Assembly: GCA_009667805.1 (NCBI GenBank)
Contig: CM019071.1
Coordinates: 49,544,693 to 49,608,692 of the forward strand
From: Leptobrachium leishanense
Lineage: Eukaryota; Chordata; Amphibia; Anura; Megophryidae
Direction: 5' to 3'
DNA length: 64,000 bases
This document shows positions 33,450-44,305 of this stretch, piece after piece. Numbering within the stretch: position 1 is the stretch's first letter; each line of letters begins with the position of its first letter. Position numbers and translations under genes: made by a program. The notes below the pieces were generated by a model. It did not search any database. It was given only the letters and a program-made list of their open reading frames with translations, and was not told the origin of the DNA.

Positions 33450-36400
33450 TAAACTCTCGAGCAGGGTCCCCTCTCCTCTTAGATTGTAAGCTCTTGAGCA
33501 GGGTCCCCTCTCCTCTTAGATTGTAAGCTCTGGGGCAGGGTCCCCTCTCCTTTTAGATTGTAAGCTCTGGAGCAGGGTTCCCTCTCCTCTTAGATTGTAA
33601 GCTCTTGAGCAGGGTCCCCTCTCCTCTTAGATTGTAAGCTCTTGAGCAGGGTCCCCTCTCCTTAGATTGTAAGCTCTGAGCAGGGTCCCCTCTCCTCTTA
33701 GATTGTAAGCTCTGGGGCAGGGTCCCTCTCCTTTAGATTGTAAGCTCTGGGGCAGGGTCCCTCTCCTTTTAGATTGTAAGCTCTGGGGCAGGGTCCCCTC
33801 TCCTCTTAGATTGTAAGCTCTGGAGCAGGGTCCCCTCTCCTCTTAGATTGTAAGCTCTGGGGCAGGGTCCCCTCTCCTCTTAGATGTAAGCTCTGAGCAG
33901 GGTCCCCTCTCCTCTTAGATTGTAAACTCTGGGGCAGGGTCCCCTCTCCTCTTAGATTGTAAGCTCTGGAGCAGGGTCCTCTCCTCTTAGATTGTAAGCT
34001 TTGAGCAGGGTCCCCTCTCCTCTTAGATTGTAAGCTCTGGGGCAGGGTCCCCTCTCCTCTTAGATTGTAAGCTCTGGAGCAGGGTCCCCTCTCCTCTTAG
34101 ATTGTAAGCTCTTGAGCAGGGTCCCCTCTCCTCTTAGATTGTAAGCTCTGGAGCAGGGTCCCCTCTCCTCTTAGATTGTAAGCTCTGGAGCAGGGTCCAC
34201 TCTCCTCTTAGATTGTAAGCTCTGGGGCAGGGTCCACTCTCCTCTTAGATTGTAAGCTCTGAGCAGGGTCCCCTCTCCTCTTAGATTGTAAGCTCTGGGG
34301 CATTGTCCCCTCTCCTCTAGAATTGTAAGCTCTGGAGAAGGGACCCCTCTCCTCTTAGATTGTAAGCTCTGAGCAGGGTCCCCTCTCCTCTTAGATTGTA
34401 AGCTCTGGAGCAGGGTCCCTCTCCTCTTAGATTGTAAGCTCTGGAGCAGGGTCCCCTCTCCTCTTAGATTGTAAGCTCTGGAGCAGGGTCCACTCTCCTC
34501 TTAGATTGTAAGCTCTGGGGCAGGTCCCCCTCTCCTCTTAGATTGTAAGCTCTGGAGCAGGGTCCCCTCTCCTCTTAGATTGTAAGCTCTGGGGCATTGT
34601 CCCCTCTCCTCTTAGAATTGTAAGCTCTGGAGAAGGGACCCCTCTCCTCTTAGATTGTAAGCTCTGGAGCAGGGTCCCCTCTCCTCTTAGATTGTAAGCT
34701 CTGGGGCAGGGTCCCCTCTCCTCTTAGATTGTAAGCTCTGGAGCAGGGTCCCCTCTCCTCTTAGATTGTAAGCTCTGGAGCAGGGTCCCCTCTCCTCTTA
34801 GATTGTAAGCTCTTGAGCAGGGTCCCCTCTCCTCTTAGATTGTAAGCTCTGGGGCAGGGTCCCCTCTCCTTTTAGATTGTAAGCTCTGGAGCAGGGTTCC
34901 CTCTCCTCTTAGATTGTAAGCTCTTGAGCAGGGTCCCCTCTCCTCTTAGATTGTAAGCTCTTGAGCAGGGTCCCCTCTCCTCTTAGATTGTAAGCTCTTG
35001 AGCAGGGTCCCCTCTCCTCTTAGATTGTAAGCTCTGGGGCAGGGTCCTCTCTCCTTTTAGATTGTAAGCTCTGGGGCAGGGTCCTCTCTCCTTTTAGATT
35101 GTAAGCTCTGGGGCAGGGTCCTCTCTCCTTTTAGATTGTAAACTCTCGAGCAGGGTCCCCTCTCCTCTTAGATTGTAAGCTCTGGAGCAGGGTCCTCTCT
35201 CCTTTTAGATTGTAAGCTCTGGGGCAGGGTCCCCTCTCCTCTTAGATTGTAAACTCTCGAGCAGGGTCCCCTCTCCTCTTAGATTGTAAGCTCTTGAGCA
35301 GGGTCCCCTCTCTCTTAGATTGTAAGCTCTGGGGCAGGGTCCCCTCTCCTCTTAGATTGTAAGCTCTTGAGCAGGGTCCCCTCTCTCTTAGATTGTAAAC
35401 TCTGGGCAGGGTCCCCTCTCCTCTTAGATTGTAAGCTCTGGAGCAGGGTCCCCTCTCCTCTTAGATTGTAAGCTCTTGAGCAGGGTCCCCTCTCCTCTTA
35501 GATTGTAAGCTCTGGGGCAGGGTCCCCTCTCTCTCTTAGATTGTAAGCTCTTGAGCAGGGTCCCCTCTCCTCTTAGATTGTAAGCTCTGGAGCAGGGTCC
35601 CTCTCCTCTTAGATTGTAAGCTCTGGAGCAGGGTCACTCTCCTCTTAGATTGTAAGCTCTGGAGCAGGGTCCCCTCTCCTCTTAGATTGTAAGCTCTGGA
35701 GCAGGGTCCCCTCTCCTCTTAGATTGTAAGCTCTGGGGCAGGGTCCCCTCTCCTCTTAGATTGTAAACTCTGGAGCAGGGTCCCTCTCCTCTTAGATTGT
35801 AAGCTCTGGAGCAGGGTCCCCTCTCCTCTTAGATTGTAAGCTCTGGAGCAGGGTCCCCTCTCCTCTTAGATTGTAAACTCTGGAGCAGGGTCCCCTCTCC
35901 TCTTAGATTGTAAACTCTGGAGCAGGGTCCTCTCTCCTCTTAGATGTAAGCTCTGGGGCAGGGTCCCCTCTCCTCTTAGATTGTAAGCTCTGGGCAGGGT
36001 CCCCTCTCCTCTTAGATTGTAAACTCTGGGTCAGGGTCCTCTCTCCTCTTAGATTGTAAGCTCTGGGCAGGGTCACCTCTCCTCTTAGATTGTAAGCTCT
36101 GGGGCAGGGTCCCCTCTCCTCTTAGATTGTAAGCTCTGGGCAGGGTCCTCTCTCCTCTTAGATTGTAAGCTCTGGAGCAGGGTCCCTCTCTCCTCTTAGA
36201 TTGTAAGCTCTGGAGCAGGGTCCCCTCTCCTCTTAGATTGTAAGCTCTTCAGCAGGGTCCTCTCTCCTCTTAGATTGTAAGCTCTGGAGCAGGGTCCCCT
36301 CTCCTCTTAGATTGTAAACTCTGGAGCAGGGTCCCCTCTCCTCTTATTGTAAGCTCTGGAGCAGGGTCCCCTCTCCTCTTAGATTGTAAGCTCTGGGGCA

Positions 36401-36712
36401 GGGTCCCCTCTCCTCTCAGATTGTAAACTCTGGAGAAGGGACCCCTCTCCTCTTAGATTGTAAGCTCTGGGGCAGGGTCCCCTCTCCTCTTAGATTGTAA
36501 GCTCTGGAGCAGGGTCCCCTCTCCTCTTAGATTGTAAGCTCTGGAGCAGGGTCCCCTCTCCTCTTAGATTGTAAGCTCTGGAGCAGGGACCCCTCTCCTC
36601 TTAGATTGTAAGCTCTGGAGCAGGGTCCTCTCTCCTCTTAGATTGTAAGCTCTGGGGCAGGGTCCTCTCTCCTCTTAGATTGTAAGCTCTGGAGCAGGGT
36701 CCCCTCTCCTAC
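33450..36712 (+). repeat. 37-bp minisatellite, about 88 units
   Basis: Unit AGATTGTAAGCTCTGGAGCA plus GGGTCCCCTCTCCTCTT, with GGGGC, TTGAGC and TCGAGC variants and 1-2 base indels; period verified at 33481 and 33518. Variant types are interspersed and blocks repeat (for example the GGGGCATTGTCCCC variant at 34295 and 34585). The unit equals the ATTGTAAGCTC...CAGGG segment of LINE/SINE 3' tails, and the array runs directly into the rest of such a tail (36713-36805). Confidence 0.97.
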
Positions 36713-36805
36713 TGTTCTCTGCATTTATCTTGTGTGTATATTCGTTAGTCTGTCACACCCATTGAACAGCGCTACGGAGCTTGTTAGCGCTTTATAAATA
36801 CCTGT
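36713..36805 (+). repeat. LINE/SINE 3' tail adjoining minisatellite
   Basis: CTGTCACACCCATTGAACAG and CGCTACGGAGCTTGTTAGCG plus CTTTATAAATACC is the classic terminal segment of L2-type LINEs and dependent SINEs. It follows the last 37-bp unit without a gap. Confidence 0.75.
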
Positions 36806-37227
36806 AACCCTTGCTGATTGTGCACATGTGACGGGCGTCACAAGTGGGGGTCGGCGGGTGCAGCCCGCACCGGGTGACACCACCCCCTAGGAAGGATACA
36901 TTGAGATTTCTCTCATTTTCAAGAATGTCCTGGGTAGGCAAGGCCTAGGCTGGCACTTTCCAGGGGGTAGTAATAAAACCACCACTAACGGGGATATTCA
37001 CAGAGCACCGAAATGACACAGACATTTCAGTGTTCTGTTGTTCCCCGCACTTTGGGGAATCAAATTCACCGCAGGATCCCTGAAGTGCAGGGAATCAGCC
37101 ACCAAATGCCGCTGCAAACCCGTCGCTCGCTGTTTTCAAAAAAACTACTGAACGAAAATGCCTCGAATTTACATAAGATCCAATATGCAAAGAAAAAAAA
37201 CACACACTGAATCACTTAACTTATTAA
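36806..37227. repeat. Repeat fragments (LINE tail, MITE end)
   Basis: 36888-36945 is a minus-strand LINE tail fragment (AGGAAGGATACATTGAGATT). 36985-37195 is the left part of the GGTTATTC MITE family (ATTCACAGAGCACCGAAATG, ACTACTGAACGAAAATGCC). The arrangement parallels 9205-9560. Confidence 0.65.
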
Positions 37228-37690
37228 CCCTTTCGCTGCTGAGGCTTTTCACACCTCTGTGCTGAGGTCATTTTTACCGCTTCGCTCATCATGTTTAACC
37301 GCGTTTTGAAGCCTTATTTTGATATATGACCCAGACATATTATATATCGTTCTTTCCGTCAGACTCGGCAGATTCATAATATGTCATTATTATATGTATA
37401 CGTCATGTCCTGTCTGTATATCATAACAAAAAATGCAATAACATATGAATTTTCAATAATTTACTATGTGTAAAGTGGTTTTTTTTCACATTTTAACATG
37501 CGATCGTTTGCGGTTATATTTTCTATGGGTGCGCTTGTTAAAAATATTAGAAATGGGGACTCGTTACATTTTTTTGGGGGGAAAAATGTCGCTATTTTTA
37601 ACAAACGCACCGCATACAAAAATCGTTAGTGCAGCATCATTGTTCACATTGTAACTGAAATGGGAACAATATTGCTGCATTAACAAAACA
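37228..37690 (-). mobile_element. piggyBac-like element fragment
   Basis: It begins right after TTAA (37224-37227) with CCCTTTCGCTGCTGAGG and runs to about 37690. It is the inverse-orientation homologue of 62830-63303, so only one end of the element is present. It contains no transposase. Confidence 0.8.
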
Positions 37691-38955
37691 AAAAAAAGCA
37701 AAAAGTATTCCAGGCGCACCTAAGCAAAAACTTAGTATATTATTCCAAATGCATTTTGTATAGCAGCAATTTTGCGAAAGAAGTGTAAATGTGTAGAGAA
37801 AGCTCTGAAATAGAATAAAAAAATAATACTGATATTTCAAGTTGTTATGAATTCTTATTCCTCCTTTTCGGTGTTGGATTCTTCCGATGGAATACAGGAT
37901 AGTTACATGAATTCCTGGATAGCGAGGAGATACTCGGAGCAGGAAAAAGATTTTTTTTTTCTATATATAAATAAGCAGCAGAGCAGGTTTCTAGTAATAT
38001 AAACTAATTTATTTCAATAAAAAACAAGCCATATAGCAAGGCAATAAAAATGCATAAAAGCATAAAAAATAGTGAACAATCTTAGATAAGGATCACTAAG
38101 AACGCGTTTTCGCCTACCGGCTTCCTTAGTGAGTGTCCTTAACAATAGGGTAGTCTCTGATAGAAAAAAGTCAATAAAACGTTTACATAAAAAGTCTGTA
38201 TATATAGAGCGTTTGAGTCCTGCTGCTTGTTAATCTTGATTGAGACATCTTCCATCATGATTAGTTCCTGGTGTCCGGGGTGCGTTCCAAGCCGACCCGC
38301 ATAAATCTTTCATGTCATCCTGAGCCCCGTTCATTAACCTCAGCAGCTGCTGAATTGCTGCAGTGCAGCAATTCAGTTTGCTGCAGCAGTGTCATTGAAC
38401 GCTTTGGATGCGAATTTTGAATCCAAAATGGCCGATTTTTTAATTAAAGATTCAGATTGTTTTTCGTATGACTCGGACAAAATATGATAAAGAAAAGCAG
38501 TCAGCACAATCCGTTTTGTATGCACACACCACAAATGATAGTTTTTAATGAATAAACGTTATGTTTACTTCTGAAAGAAAATATAATTGAGCTGTAATAT
38601 ATGTCTACGTGCAGGGGGAAATAATAAATAAATATTTTGTGCTTTGGTGAACAGAAACCTCAAAATTAACATTGCTCTACGGAATTGTTACTTGCTTCAT
38701 GGCGGCGGCCATCTTGCTGTACGGATGGTGGTCCAAAGTGTATTTGTTTATTAAAAGATATATTTAAATAAAATTTTGATGTAAATTTAATTAGGGACAT
38801 GGGGGGGATAAAAAATAAAATAAAAAATATAGGCAGTATGGAGCACGTTTTTCTTTTCTTTTTTCTTTCTCCCTCCCCTTTCCTTTCCCCTTTCCACTTT
38901 TCTCCTTCCCCTTAGTAATCTATATCAGGGAAGAATCAAGAAAAGGGGGATATAT
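37691..38955. other. Non-coding stretch before ERV
   Basis: No supported gene. It holds an inverted repeat CTGAATTGCTGCA/TGCAGCAATTCAG (about 38351-38378), a pyrimidine-rich tract (38848-38913), and the hammerhead-like motif at 38093-38132. Part of it may be the 3' end of the Penelope-like element, since the ERV at 38956 sits in that element's 3' region. Confidence 0.45.
38093..38132 (-). ncRNA. Degenerate hammerhead-like motif
   Basis: On the minus strand the sequence reads TCACTAAG, GAAGCC, loop GGTA, GGC, GAAAACGCGTT, CTTAGTGA. The flanking 8-base arms pair perfectly and the inner GCC/GGC stem matches a hammerhead helix II. The catalytic CTGATGA box is CTAAGGA, with two changes including the essential first G, so it should be inactive. 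It lies on the same strand as the Penelope-like RT and GIY-YIG fragments, as expected for a terminal repeat of such an element. Confidence 0.45.
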
Positions 38956-39637
38956 TGTTACCGGAATACACCTGGTTCACTCGGGACGAGGCCGGACCGG
39001 ACACGAGCAAGGATTGTCTGGACACGAGTCTCTTCAGGAAAGGCAAACTTTATTGTGACGTCACAGAAAATGCTCAGACAGGATTGAATCGCAAAGACTG
39101 AGCCCCGAACTAACCCCGACAAGGGGTCTTATACCCCGATTACATAATTTGGTACATCCCAATTAGCCCACCTCCCTGTGACACTATCCCACCCCACGTG
39201 GGTTAATACCTCCCTTAGTCTAATACAAAGACATTCCATTAAATTGGCCGTAAATTGGCAAGCTTCATGTTTGTTTCGACAGATCATGATTAGTTCTTAC
39301 ATTCAGTCCGGGCTATGCTCGCCTCCCTAACGCCTGTACTTATTTGTTGCGGCTAACACCTGGTCTATCTTCTATGCTTCCCTTTGTCTCTCAGCGGGCC
39401 TCTATGACCTTTGTGTATCCATTCCTCATTCTGTCCCTTCGTGCCAGGAACAGCCAAGATCTTTCTCAGGGTTTTAATTGCTTTTCTGCTAATCTAACAC
39501 ATTCCTAAATTTCTATGTATGCTTCATTCTAGTTTAAGCTAAAACCTACCTAGTTATGTTCAAGTGAACCATTATTCTGAACAAGATGGCCGCCTGGCTT
39601 ATACTGCTCGGCCAGCTTCCAGCCTGATTCCACTTCA
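38956..39637 (-). repeat. ERV 3' LTR
   Basis: 682 bp bounded TG...CA. On the minus strand a TATAAG box (about 39128-39134) lies upstream of an AATAAA (39049-39054), giving the U3-R order. It retains the 69-bp stretch after GTGACGTC that is missing from the other LTR. Confidence 0.92.
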
Positions 39638-39650
39638 TTCCCCCCTTGGC
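39638..39650 (-). promoter_or_regulatory. ERV polypurine tract
   Basis: Minus-strand AAGGGGGGAA immediately before the 3' LTR; plus-strand DNA priming site. Confidence 0.85.
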
Positions 39651-39678
39651 TCAAGTCTTCTCCTGAGACTTGTAGCCA

Positions 39679-40620
39679 TTACACCTCACTACTATTATTC
39701 TTAAATTCCTCATACTTTGGGGGACCTATTTTCGTTGGGAACATGTCTTGTGGGATAATCAGTGGTATCTTCTGTGTCTGTGTGGGTGTCAGTGCTCTCT
39801 TGCATAGTGGCCGTAGACATAGCCCTATGCGGTACAGTAGTGTCCCTACGACCAAGATCACCACTACCATCAGAATCATGGATCCAATCTGTGAAATAAA
39901 TCTCAGGATGGATCCGAACCAATCTCGGATTGCTCCGAACCCACGAAGTGGATTCCAGCCTTCAGCAGCGATTCTCCTTGCTGTGTTCTGCAACTGCGCT
40001 ACCTTCTCCTGGTGATCTTGGATTATCTGGTAATAGTCAGGGACGTCATGTGTAGTGTTCTTGATGAAAGTGCAACATTCATAATGCATCGTCATCTCAC
40101 ACAATCCATTCAGAGCCGCACTGATCTGTTCCAGTGCCATGTTATGTATCATTTGTACCTTTCGTTTCTCCCGTACTTCCAGATTCAGTAACTGAATATC
40201 CCAACTAGTCTTATTCAAAATCTCATCCATCAAACTGGCATAACTGTTCATTCTTGCCATCAACTCTGTTCCCCATCCAGTCCATGCTGGAAGCCATGCC
40301 CATATTCGATCCGCTTTCTTGAATAGCTCTCTCTTCTGTCTTTCAAACACCAGTGGGTACCTAGGGTGAAGTGTTGTGTCTGAATTAGTGTCTTCTCCCC
40401 TCACCCTCTGGATTGGGATCAATTTAGCCAGATAACACATTCCCGTTACTGTAGGTGGTACCCATGTGTAACACACCCTTTCACAGCACACCTGGTACCC
40501 TCCTTTCACTATAAATGGTGATGAATATAGTGTTCCCTTTGTTATCTCTATCGCAAGTTGTCTCAGCTGTCTCATCATATCCACTGTATCCTGCCTTCCA
40601 TTGGTCGCATTCGCAATCAC
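39679..40620 (-). pseudogene. ERV envelope, SU C-terminus and TM
   Basis: Open for 313 codons. The first part is surface subunit, with a basic RQKR furin-type cleavage motif near residue 105. The transmembrane subunit follows, with a long helical heptad-like stretch. A cysteine motif (C, seven residues, CC) lies around 40108-40080. Near residue 250 is a hydrophobic membrane anchor rich in Val/Ile/Leu (IGSMILMVVVILVVGTLLY), then a cytoplasmic tail. Such proteins mediate membrane fusion in retroviruses; here the surface subunit upstream is broken, so this is a remnant. The tail overlaps no other frame and ends 29 bp before the polypurine tract. The start Met is within the protein, not the true initiator. 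Confidence 0.8.
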
Positions 40621-41504
40621 CTCCTCTTGCTCTCTAGTAAATTGCCTGCACCGTATATATATATAATGCGCCTTTAGTCCTGTTCTGAATATGTAAATGT
40701 ATGATGTCCAGTTGAACTGACTTGAGTTACATAACCCACCCTCGTTATTTGTCTCCTTATCTGGTCCTAATTGAAAACACCATTCTGGTTAGTACACTGG
40801 TCCTATTATGGGGTACCCGGGACTGAATGATTCTGGTTTCTCCCTCGATGCATCAACTGCTTGTATTGTGACATTCCCTGATGCAAACATACTCAAATTC
40901 ATTGGGACAGAGGCAAATAGTAGATGAATTGTCTCTGGGTGCAGTCTACTACACACCCAGCATGCGGTTTGCCCAGACTTTTAGCATAGTCATATTTAAA
41001 TTGCACAAGTAAGTGTCCTCTTGGGTTTGTTCCAGATAGCGCCTCTCGTTTTTGTCTCCACATGGTACGGTTCTCCATCACCGGGTGCGTACCATTCCAG
41101 ATCTGGGAAATTTCCACTTTCTTGGTGGTGTTTGGGCACCTGGGGCATGCTCCACGTGATAGTCCATGGATCAAATGTGCAAGAAACAAAATCAGTACCA
41201 GAATTGCCCCAACTGTCAAAAATCCTTGGGCAATTCTCTTCACAGTCACATAAACCCAATCCCTCCCCGCCGGAATTTCAAAAACAAAAGACATTTCTGG
41301 TTGATCACGGGTTGGGGCCGGGCCCCTAAAAATAACCCTTTCAGCATCCCCTATCAGGGGATAATCAGACCTCGTTGTATCCATCAAAACACCCACGGGT
41401 TGAGTATCTTGGATGCTCTCGGTTGAATCTCTCAGGGGCTCATGACTGTGGTCTTTGTTAGCTTTAGCCTCAGTGGATTGGTCTTGTTGGTGACGACCTT
41501 CCAT
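40621..41504 (-). pseudogene. ERV envelope N-terminal part
   Basis: Open from the ATG at 41504 to 40899 (201 codons). A hydrophilic leader of about 85 residues is followed by a hydrophobic signal or anchor segment (FLTVGAILVLILFLAHLI) and the start of the surface subunit with two N-glycosylation sites. Between 40898 and 40621 the frame has stops (for example just after PIIGPVY), so the surface subunit is interrupted. The first codons overlap the end of the integrase frame, the usual pol/env overlap of gammaretroviruses. Annotated as broken; no product is implied. Confidence 0.75.
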
Positions 41505-41845
41505 ACTGGTTCAGGATTGGCTGCAGCTACCTTCAGTCTGGAGTGATGTATCCACGGGACCACCTCGGCAACCTTTACTGCTGTAGGGGTTGATAACAGA
41601 ACAAAGTAAGGACCTCTCCATTTTGGGCCTAGTGGATCATTTTTCCACTCCTTCACCCATACTGAATCACCTGGACAATATTTATGCAGTGGGGGGTATA
41701 AAAAGTGAGGTATATTATCTCCCACCCAAGTATTTAATTTCTGCATTGCTTTACCCAACAGTACAACCTGATCATTTAATTTAGTTTCCCCCAATGCCCG
41801 AAGGTACCCCCTTAGTCCATTAATCAGAGGGGTAGCATCGTGTAG
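41432..41845 (-). pseudogene. ERV integrase C-terminal domain
   Basis: The segment encodes the SH3-like DNA-binding end of a gammaretroviral integrase: a GDSVWVKEW motif, PKWRGPYFVLLSTPTAVKV, and WIHHSRLKVA. The zinc-binding and DDE catalytic parts are absent because of an internal deletion that joins RT to this domain near 41840. The end at 41432 overlaps the env start. Confidence 0.88.
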
Positions 41846-42252
41846 TATTTTGTATTTCCGGGAATTAATGCCAGTAAATTGTATGGGTTGGGAACCACAG
41901 GGTGTAGAGTTACTGTGGCTTCGTTGACGGCCCGTAAATCTTGGACTGGGCGGTACTCTTGTGTGCCCTCTTTCAGTACTGGCAACAGGGGTGTGTTCCA
42001 CGGTGACACGCAGAATTTCAATATGCCGTGGTCTTTAAGTCACTGCAAATGTGTCTGGATATTTTGCTTGGCTTTTTGTGGGATATGGTATTGTCTTAGA
42101 GCCACAGGCGTTGCTCCAGGTTTTAAATTAACGTACACTGGAGGGATATTTACAGCTATTCCGGCGGGTTTTCCTCCGCCCATACATCCGGGATTCCCAG
42201 AAGTAGTGTGTACGAGTCTGGGTCGGCTGGCGGGGTTGGTGCCGAGCGCCAT
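41835..42252 (-). pseudogene. ERV reverse transcriptase, N-terminal remnant
   Basis: Only the fingers part of the RT survives, in two frames: 42252-42040 (VNLKPGATPVALRQYHIP and QKAKQNIQTHLQ), then 42021-41835 ([30 protein letters not shown]). Sequence stops just before the first catalytic aspartate block. The YxDD active site, connection domain and RNase H are missing. It would have followed the protease in a gag-pro-pol polyprotein. Confidence 0.88.
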
Positions 42253-42271
42253 TCTTCTTCTCTTGGCATAA

Positions 42272-42680
42272 TTACTGCAATTTTGACAGGTTGGGTGTGC
42301 TGGCTGGCTGAGCTGTACTGCCGTGTAGAGCTGCCACTCTCAGGGTGACCCCCGGGGAGAAATGTAATTTGGGTTTCAATTTGCAAAGGAGATCCCGCCC
42401 CAGGAGTTGGATGGGACATTCGGGCATATACAAAAATTCATGTTCAACATTATGCCCACCCACACTACATTTTCGTGAAGCAAGGAAGGGGTACTTAGCG
42501 GACACCCCCATTGCTCCCACAATATCAACTTAATTTCCCATTGGGGGTGCAATTTGTTGTGTTACGACAGAATATTCAGCACCGGTGTCAACCATAAAAA
42601 TTTCATCTTTATTTCCCACTCTTATAGTGACCGTGGGCTCGTGATTACCGAGCGGGATGGGCCCAGGTCCATGTCAATAT
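42272..42680 (-). pseudogene. ERV protease
   Basis: Aspartic protease with the catalytic DTGA at 42578-42589 on the minus strand and the C-terminal GRDLL box (IQLLGRDLLCKL). An in-frame TAA at 42530-42532 separates the two. The gene lies directly downstream of the Gypsy insertion, which separates it from the gag zinc knuckle. Confidence 0.85.
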
Positions 42681-42807
42681 GTACCTTGCCCTTCAAATGA
42701 CGTTCCCGCCAAACCAACAAACCCTGCACCGGCACCATCATTTCTCTCATATCTGCTGTTTGTTACCTGACCATTGGAGGCTTGGCCTCCCGATTCCCCA
42801 GCCTCCC

Positions 42808-43770
42808 TGTCACGGATCCCTCTGATTACCAAAATAGTGGTCCCTTTACGCAGACCGCTCTCTACCCTTCCGATCCTTGAATGGTCGGCAAAACTAGAAA
42901 GACAATTAACCAGACAATAGATAATCAAGGGGTAACACCAGACAGAGGTATGGAATAGAGTATTGTCACGAATCCTTCTGACTACCAAGATAGTGATCTC
43001 TTTATGTAGCTCACTCTCTACTCTTCCGATCCTTGAATGGTCGGCAAAGCTATATAGACAATTAAGCAGGTAACAGATAAAGAATGGAAAACACCAGACA
43101 AAGGTACAGACCAGAGTACAAGTCCTCCCTAGGACTTTAGTATAGCAGAGGTAATCTGATGTGTGCTTAGGGTGCCACATAGACTGACCTCCTCGGTACC
43201 AACGTTAAGGGCAGAACCAAGAGCAGAGTAAATGCCAATACCAGGGTTATACACAGAAGGGTTCGTTTGCCAAATGCCAGGGGTCATACACAGGAGAGTT
43301 CGTTTGCCAATGCCAAGGGTCATACACAGGAGGGTTCGTTTGCCAATGCCAAGGGTTATACACAGGAGGGTTCGTTTGCCAATGCCAAGAGTCATACACA
43401 GGAGGATTCGTTTGCCAATGCCAAGGGTCATACACAGGAGGGTTCGTTTGCCAATGCCAAGGGTATACACAGGAGGGTTCGTTTGCCAATGCCAAGGTCA
43501 TACACAGGAGGGTTCGTTTGCCAATGCCAAGAGTCATACACAGGTAATAGCCAAATATTCACAAGAGCTCTGCGGGAAGTGAATACCACGTCAGGGCACC
43601 GGTATAGTGGTGAGACTGGGTTTTAAACCCGGCGGGTCCGCGTCATAACGCCAGGCCCCGCCCCTCGGCGTCCCACGTGAGCGCACCCGGAAGCGTTTAC
43701 ATTCGGCGCCTGGCCAGCGAGCAGCGAGGAAGCTGCTGCCAGGCGCCCCATCCCCTGACCCACCGTGACA
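42808..43770 (-). repeat. Gypsy 3' LTR with 36-bp minisatellite
   Basis: 963 bp. An internal array at about 43247-43545 has nine 36-bp units (GGTTCGTTTGCCAATGCCAA plus GGGTCATACACAGGAG). 36 is a multiple of three, which explains open frames on both strands. A CpG-rich tract follows the array. Confidence 0.95.
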
Positions 43771-44305
43771 GAACCCCCCCTCCAGGGGCGGCCACTGGAC
43801 GACCCCCAGGGGCACGGGGGTGCGCCAAATAGAAGGCCTTCACTAGCCTAGGAGCATGGACTTCCGCAGCCGGTATCCAAGAACGATCCTCCGGGCCGTA
43901 ACCCACCCAATCGACCAAGTACTGCAAGGACCCCCTAGACATCCTGGCACCCAGAATGGCCTTAACTTCGAACTCCTCCTCGCCCTCCACAGAGACAGGA
44001 GGCGGTGGAGCATGGACTTTGGTGTACCGGTTACATAACAACGGCTTCAAAAGGTTTACATGGAACACATTGTGTATCTTAAAATGGGGGGGTAACGCCA
44101 AAGCATAGGAGACAGGGTTGAGTCGCCGTAGAATCTTATAGGGGCCGATATACCTAGGAGCCAACTTCATGGAAGGCACTAAGAGCTTGATGTTACGTGA
44201 AGAAAGCCAAACCCTGTCCCCAACTTGATACACGGGTGCCTGCCTCCTGTGTCTGTCGGCCTTAGTTTTCTGGATGGCACTACTCTCCTCCAGTGCCCGT
44301 CTCAC
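43697..44305 (-). pseudogene. Gypsy integrase C-terminus with chromodomain
   Basis: This is the end of pol in a separate frame. A GPY/F-type module comes first (VGDRVWLSSRNI, YIGPYKILRRLNP, FHVNLLKP). It is followed by a chromodomain at about residues 111-165 (EEFEVKAILGARM, LQYLVDWVGYGPEDRSWIPA). Chromodomains of this class tether integration to modified histones. A frameshift near 44310 separates it from the integrase core. The frame runs on into the LTR; the true stop is near the LTR boundary. Confidence 0.92.
43771..43784 (-). promoter_or_regulatory. Gypsy polypurine tract
   Basis: Minus-strand GGAGGGGGGGTTC adjoining the 3' LTR. Confidence 0.75.

Noticed and set aside
33450..36712. Possible CRISPR array because of regular short repeats
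   Set aside because: Units are contiguous without unique spacers, and the context is a vertebrate genome.
43232..43626. Plus-strand ORFs in the Gypsy LTR (HTQEGSFANAKG-type repeat)
   Set aside because: Artefact of the 36-bp tandem repeat; the same in the other LTR.
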